A stretch of 64,000 bases of DNA, taken from positions 15,527 through 79,526 of the forward strand of contig JAPSFM010000015.1 in NCBI GenBank assembly GCA_035063885.1, read 5' to 3'. The translations under genes and the position numbers were made by a program. This DNA comes from CAADGY01 sp900696665 (GTDB taxonomy: Bacteria; Acidobacteriota; Terriglobia; Bryobacterales; Bryobacteraceae). This document shows, in pieces, positions 62,938-64,000 of this stretch (the stretch's first letter is position 1; each line of letters begins with the position of its first letter). Below the pieces are notes generated by a model, which worked only from the letters and a program-made list of their open reading frames with translations, was not told the DNA's origin and did not search any database.

Positions 62938-63861
62938 CTACCGGCGCACCGGGTCCGTGGAAAACTCAACGTAAGTGAACGTCTCGGGGATGTGTGAGTC
63001 GTAATGGCCGTGACGATTCCAGGTCCATCCAGCGGCGGGGTCCAGGCGCTCACCGTGCGGTCCGATGTGTTGGAAGCGCGAGCAGTCGATGCGCCATACG
63101 TCGCCATTTTTCGGTGGAAGGGCCCTTCCGTCCGCCAGCCATGTGAGCCCTTTCCAGGGCATCGCGATCTCCGCCGTCCAACCTTCGTCGGCATCATCGG
63201 GCTTGTTCAGGGTGCCATTAATGTGGACAGCGTGGCGCAGTCCGGGTAAATCCCAGTCGAGGTATCCATAGCGCTCACCGCGTGGATGCACATGCCCCCC
63301 GACCCCAGAGAGCACCGCCACGTTCTTCCCCTTCGGATCCCACTCCAGCACGTTGTACGCGCTGCCTGGACGAAACATATCTTTCCAGATCCAGAAGACC
63401 TCGTAGATGGTGTTGAATGCGTTGATTTCGAACTCGTAATACGCATCTTTGCCGGCGATAAAGATCTCGAGATCGTTGTCCAGGTATATCTTTGAATCCC
63501 GGTCCTTCAGCGTCGCCCAAACATGCGTCTCCTGCGCGGTGAAGCCGAAGTACAGGTTCTCGTCATCCCAGAGCAAGGCGACACGCGTGTCGAACCAGGC
63601 GGGCTGGCCCGTAACGATATCCACAAATGCGCTGGATTTCGAGGCTGCCTTCCAGTCGTGTTCCTCCAATCTGCCGTCAACCGCAATTTGGCCGGTGGCC
63701 CGGTGGCAGGTATAGCGGGCGAGATCCTGATTGTACGCGTGGCTTTGGCTCACGAGGAGAGAGTACGCCGCGACCGTCACTTGAGTCAAGATGCGGGCGG
63801 CTTTCCCCTGATGGACGCCAGTACGGCAGTCTGGGCAGATTGGACTCCACGCGGAATCCAC
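62938..63861 (-). CDS. exported carbohydrate-binding family 9-like protein
   Basis: 307 aa as opened by GTG 63861, but the start is uncertain: VTVAAYSLLVSQSHA (about 28-42) looks like a signal peptide and a TTG or GTG just before it may be the true start. From about residue 50 it is a CBM9/DOMON-type beta-sandwich (IAVDGRLEEHDW, VALLWDDENLYFGF, DNDLEIFIAG). The second part (FWIWKDMFRPGS, EIAMPWKGLTWL) completes the fold. No catalytic domain follows. Probably binds a glycan at the cell surface. Convergent with the Cys-rich gene. Confidence 0.78.
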   Translation of the reverse strand: MDSAWSPICPDCRTGVHQGKAARILTQVTVAAYSLLVSQSHAYNQDLARYTCHRATGQIAVDGRLEEHDWKAASKSSAFVDIVTGQPAWFDTRVALLWDDENLYFGFTAQETHVWATLKDRDSKIYLDNDLEIFIAGKDAYYEFEINAFNTIYEVFWIWKDMFRPGSAYNVLEWDPKGKNVAVLSGVGGHVHPRGERYGYLDWDLPGLRHAVHINGTLNKPDDADEGWTAEIAMPWKGLTWLADGRALPPKNGDVWRIDCSRFQHIGPHGERLDPAAGWTWNRHGHYDSHIPETFTYVEFSTDPVRR

Positions 63862-64000
63862 ATCTTCCGGCTCGCGCGCGGTCGCCAGGCAGCGTTCGTG
63901 GTTCGCTGGTGGAGACGACGCCCGAAGTTTTCCCTATTAAGGATGATGCCCGGATTGCGCAGCCTGGTCCTGTGGGGATCAGACCTTCGGTTGCATCGGT

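Noticed and set aside
63809..64000. Plus-strand frame open from ATG near 63809 to the right edge
   Set aside because: Arg/Trp-rich, overlaps the N-terminus of the CBM9-like gene, no ribosome site; cannot be judged at the edge.

Overview
The window is high-GC bacterial DNA with dense, mostly intact genes and no insertion sequence, CRISPR array, prophage, tRNA or rRNA that I could recognise. The gene set suggests an acidobacterium of the Solibacter/Bryobacter type. The signs are two very large Oar-like TonB-dependent receptors with N-terminal carboxypeptidase-regulatory domains, several Tat-exported Gfo/Idh/MocA oxidoreductases, small secreted carboxypeptidase-regulatory proteins, and a GlgE/TreS alpha-glucan operon. 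This assignment is an inference from gene content, not from a marker gene.

Left part (1-8.1 kb): the start of a Tat-exported DUF362-like protein runs off the left edge. It is divergent from a secreted GH43-like enzyme. An arginine operon follows, argF-argG-argH-argR, headed by a promoter and a pair of ARG boxes that match the ArgR consensus. A DinB-like protein comes next, then a tight cluster of a LysW-like zinc-ribbon protein with a long acidic tail, two small secreted beta-sandwich proteins and two thioredoxin-fold proteins.

Middle-left (8.1-28.8 kb): a large TonB-type receptor is followed by an accessory sugar region. It holds a GH109-like enzyme, three further exported Gfo/Idh oxidoreductases, an exported sugar isomerase/epimerase-fold protein, a GDPD phosphodiesterase, MsrB and an aldo/keto reductase. 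The most unusual piece is a minus-strand operon (25.8 to 20.35 kb) for an exported SelA/DgaE-type PLP enzyme, a single-chain triple Rid (YjgF) protein and a tandem alpha/beta-hydrolase. This looks like a periplasmic pathway that makes and clears reactive enamine/imine intermediates.

Middle (28.8-42.6 kb): an ECF sigma factor, its zinc-finger anti-sigma factor and a second TonB-type receptor form a probable surface-signalling unit, with a 49-nt hairpin upstream and a strong GC hairpin before the receptor. Next come a fusion of a glycosidase-like barrel to a formylglycine-generating-enzyme fold, a stand-alone UvrD/PcrA-type C-terminal domain protein, purQ-purL-purF, and a divergent ETF pair.

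Right part (42.6-64 kb): a minus-strand operon glgE - treS/maltokinase - glgB - AsnB-like - membrane protein makes alpha-glucan from trehalose or maltose-1-phosphate and carries two genes of unknown role. Then come a coiled-coil membrane protein, trxB, a PspC protein, a peptidoglycan amidase coupled to an actin-like ATPase, an OmpA-like protein, a P1 peptidase, a Mla/MCE lipid-transport operon with a five-repeat MlaD and a YdjC deacetylase, a Cys-rich protein with a tiny divergent gene, and an exported CBM9-like protein at the right edge.
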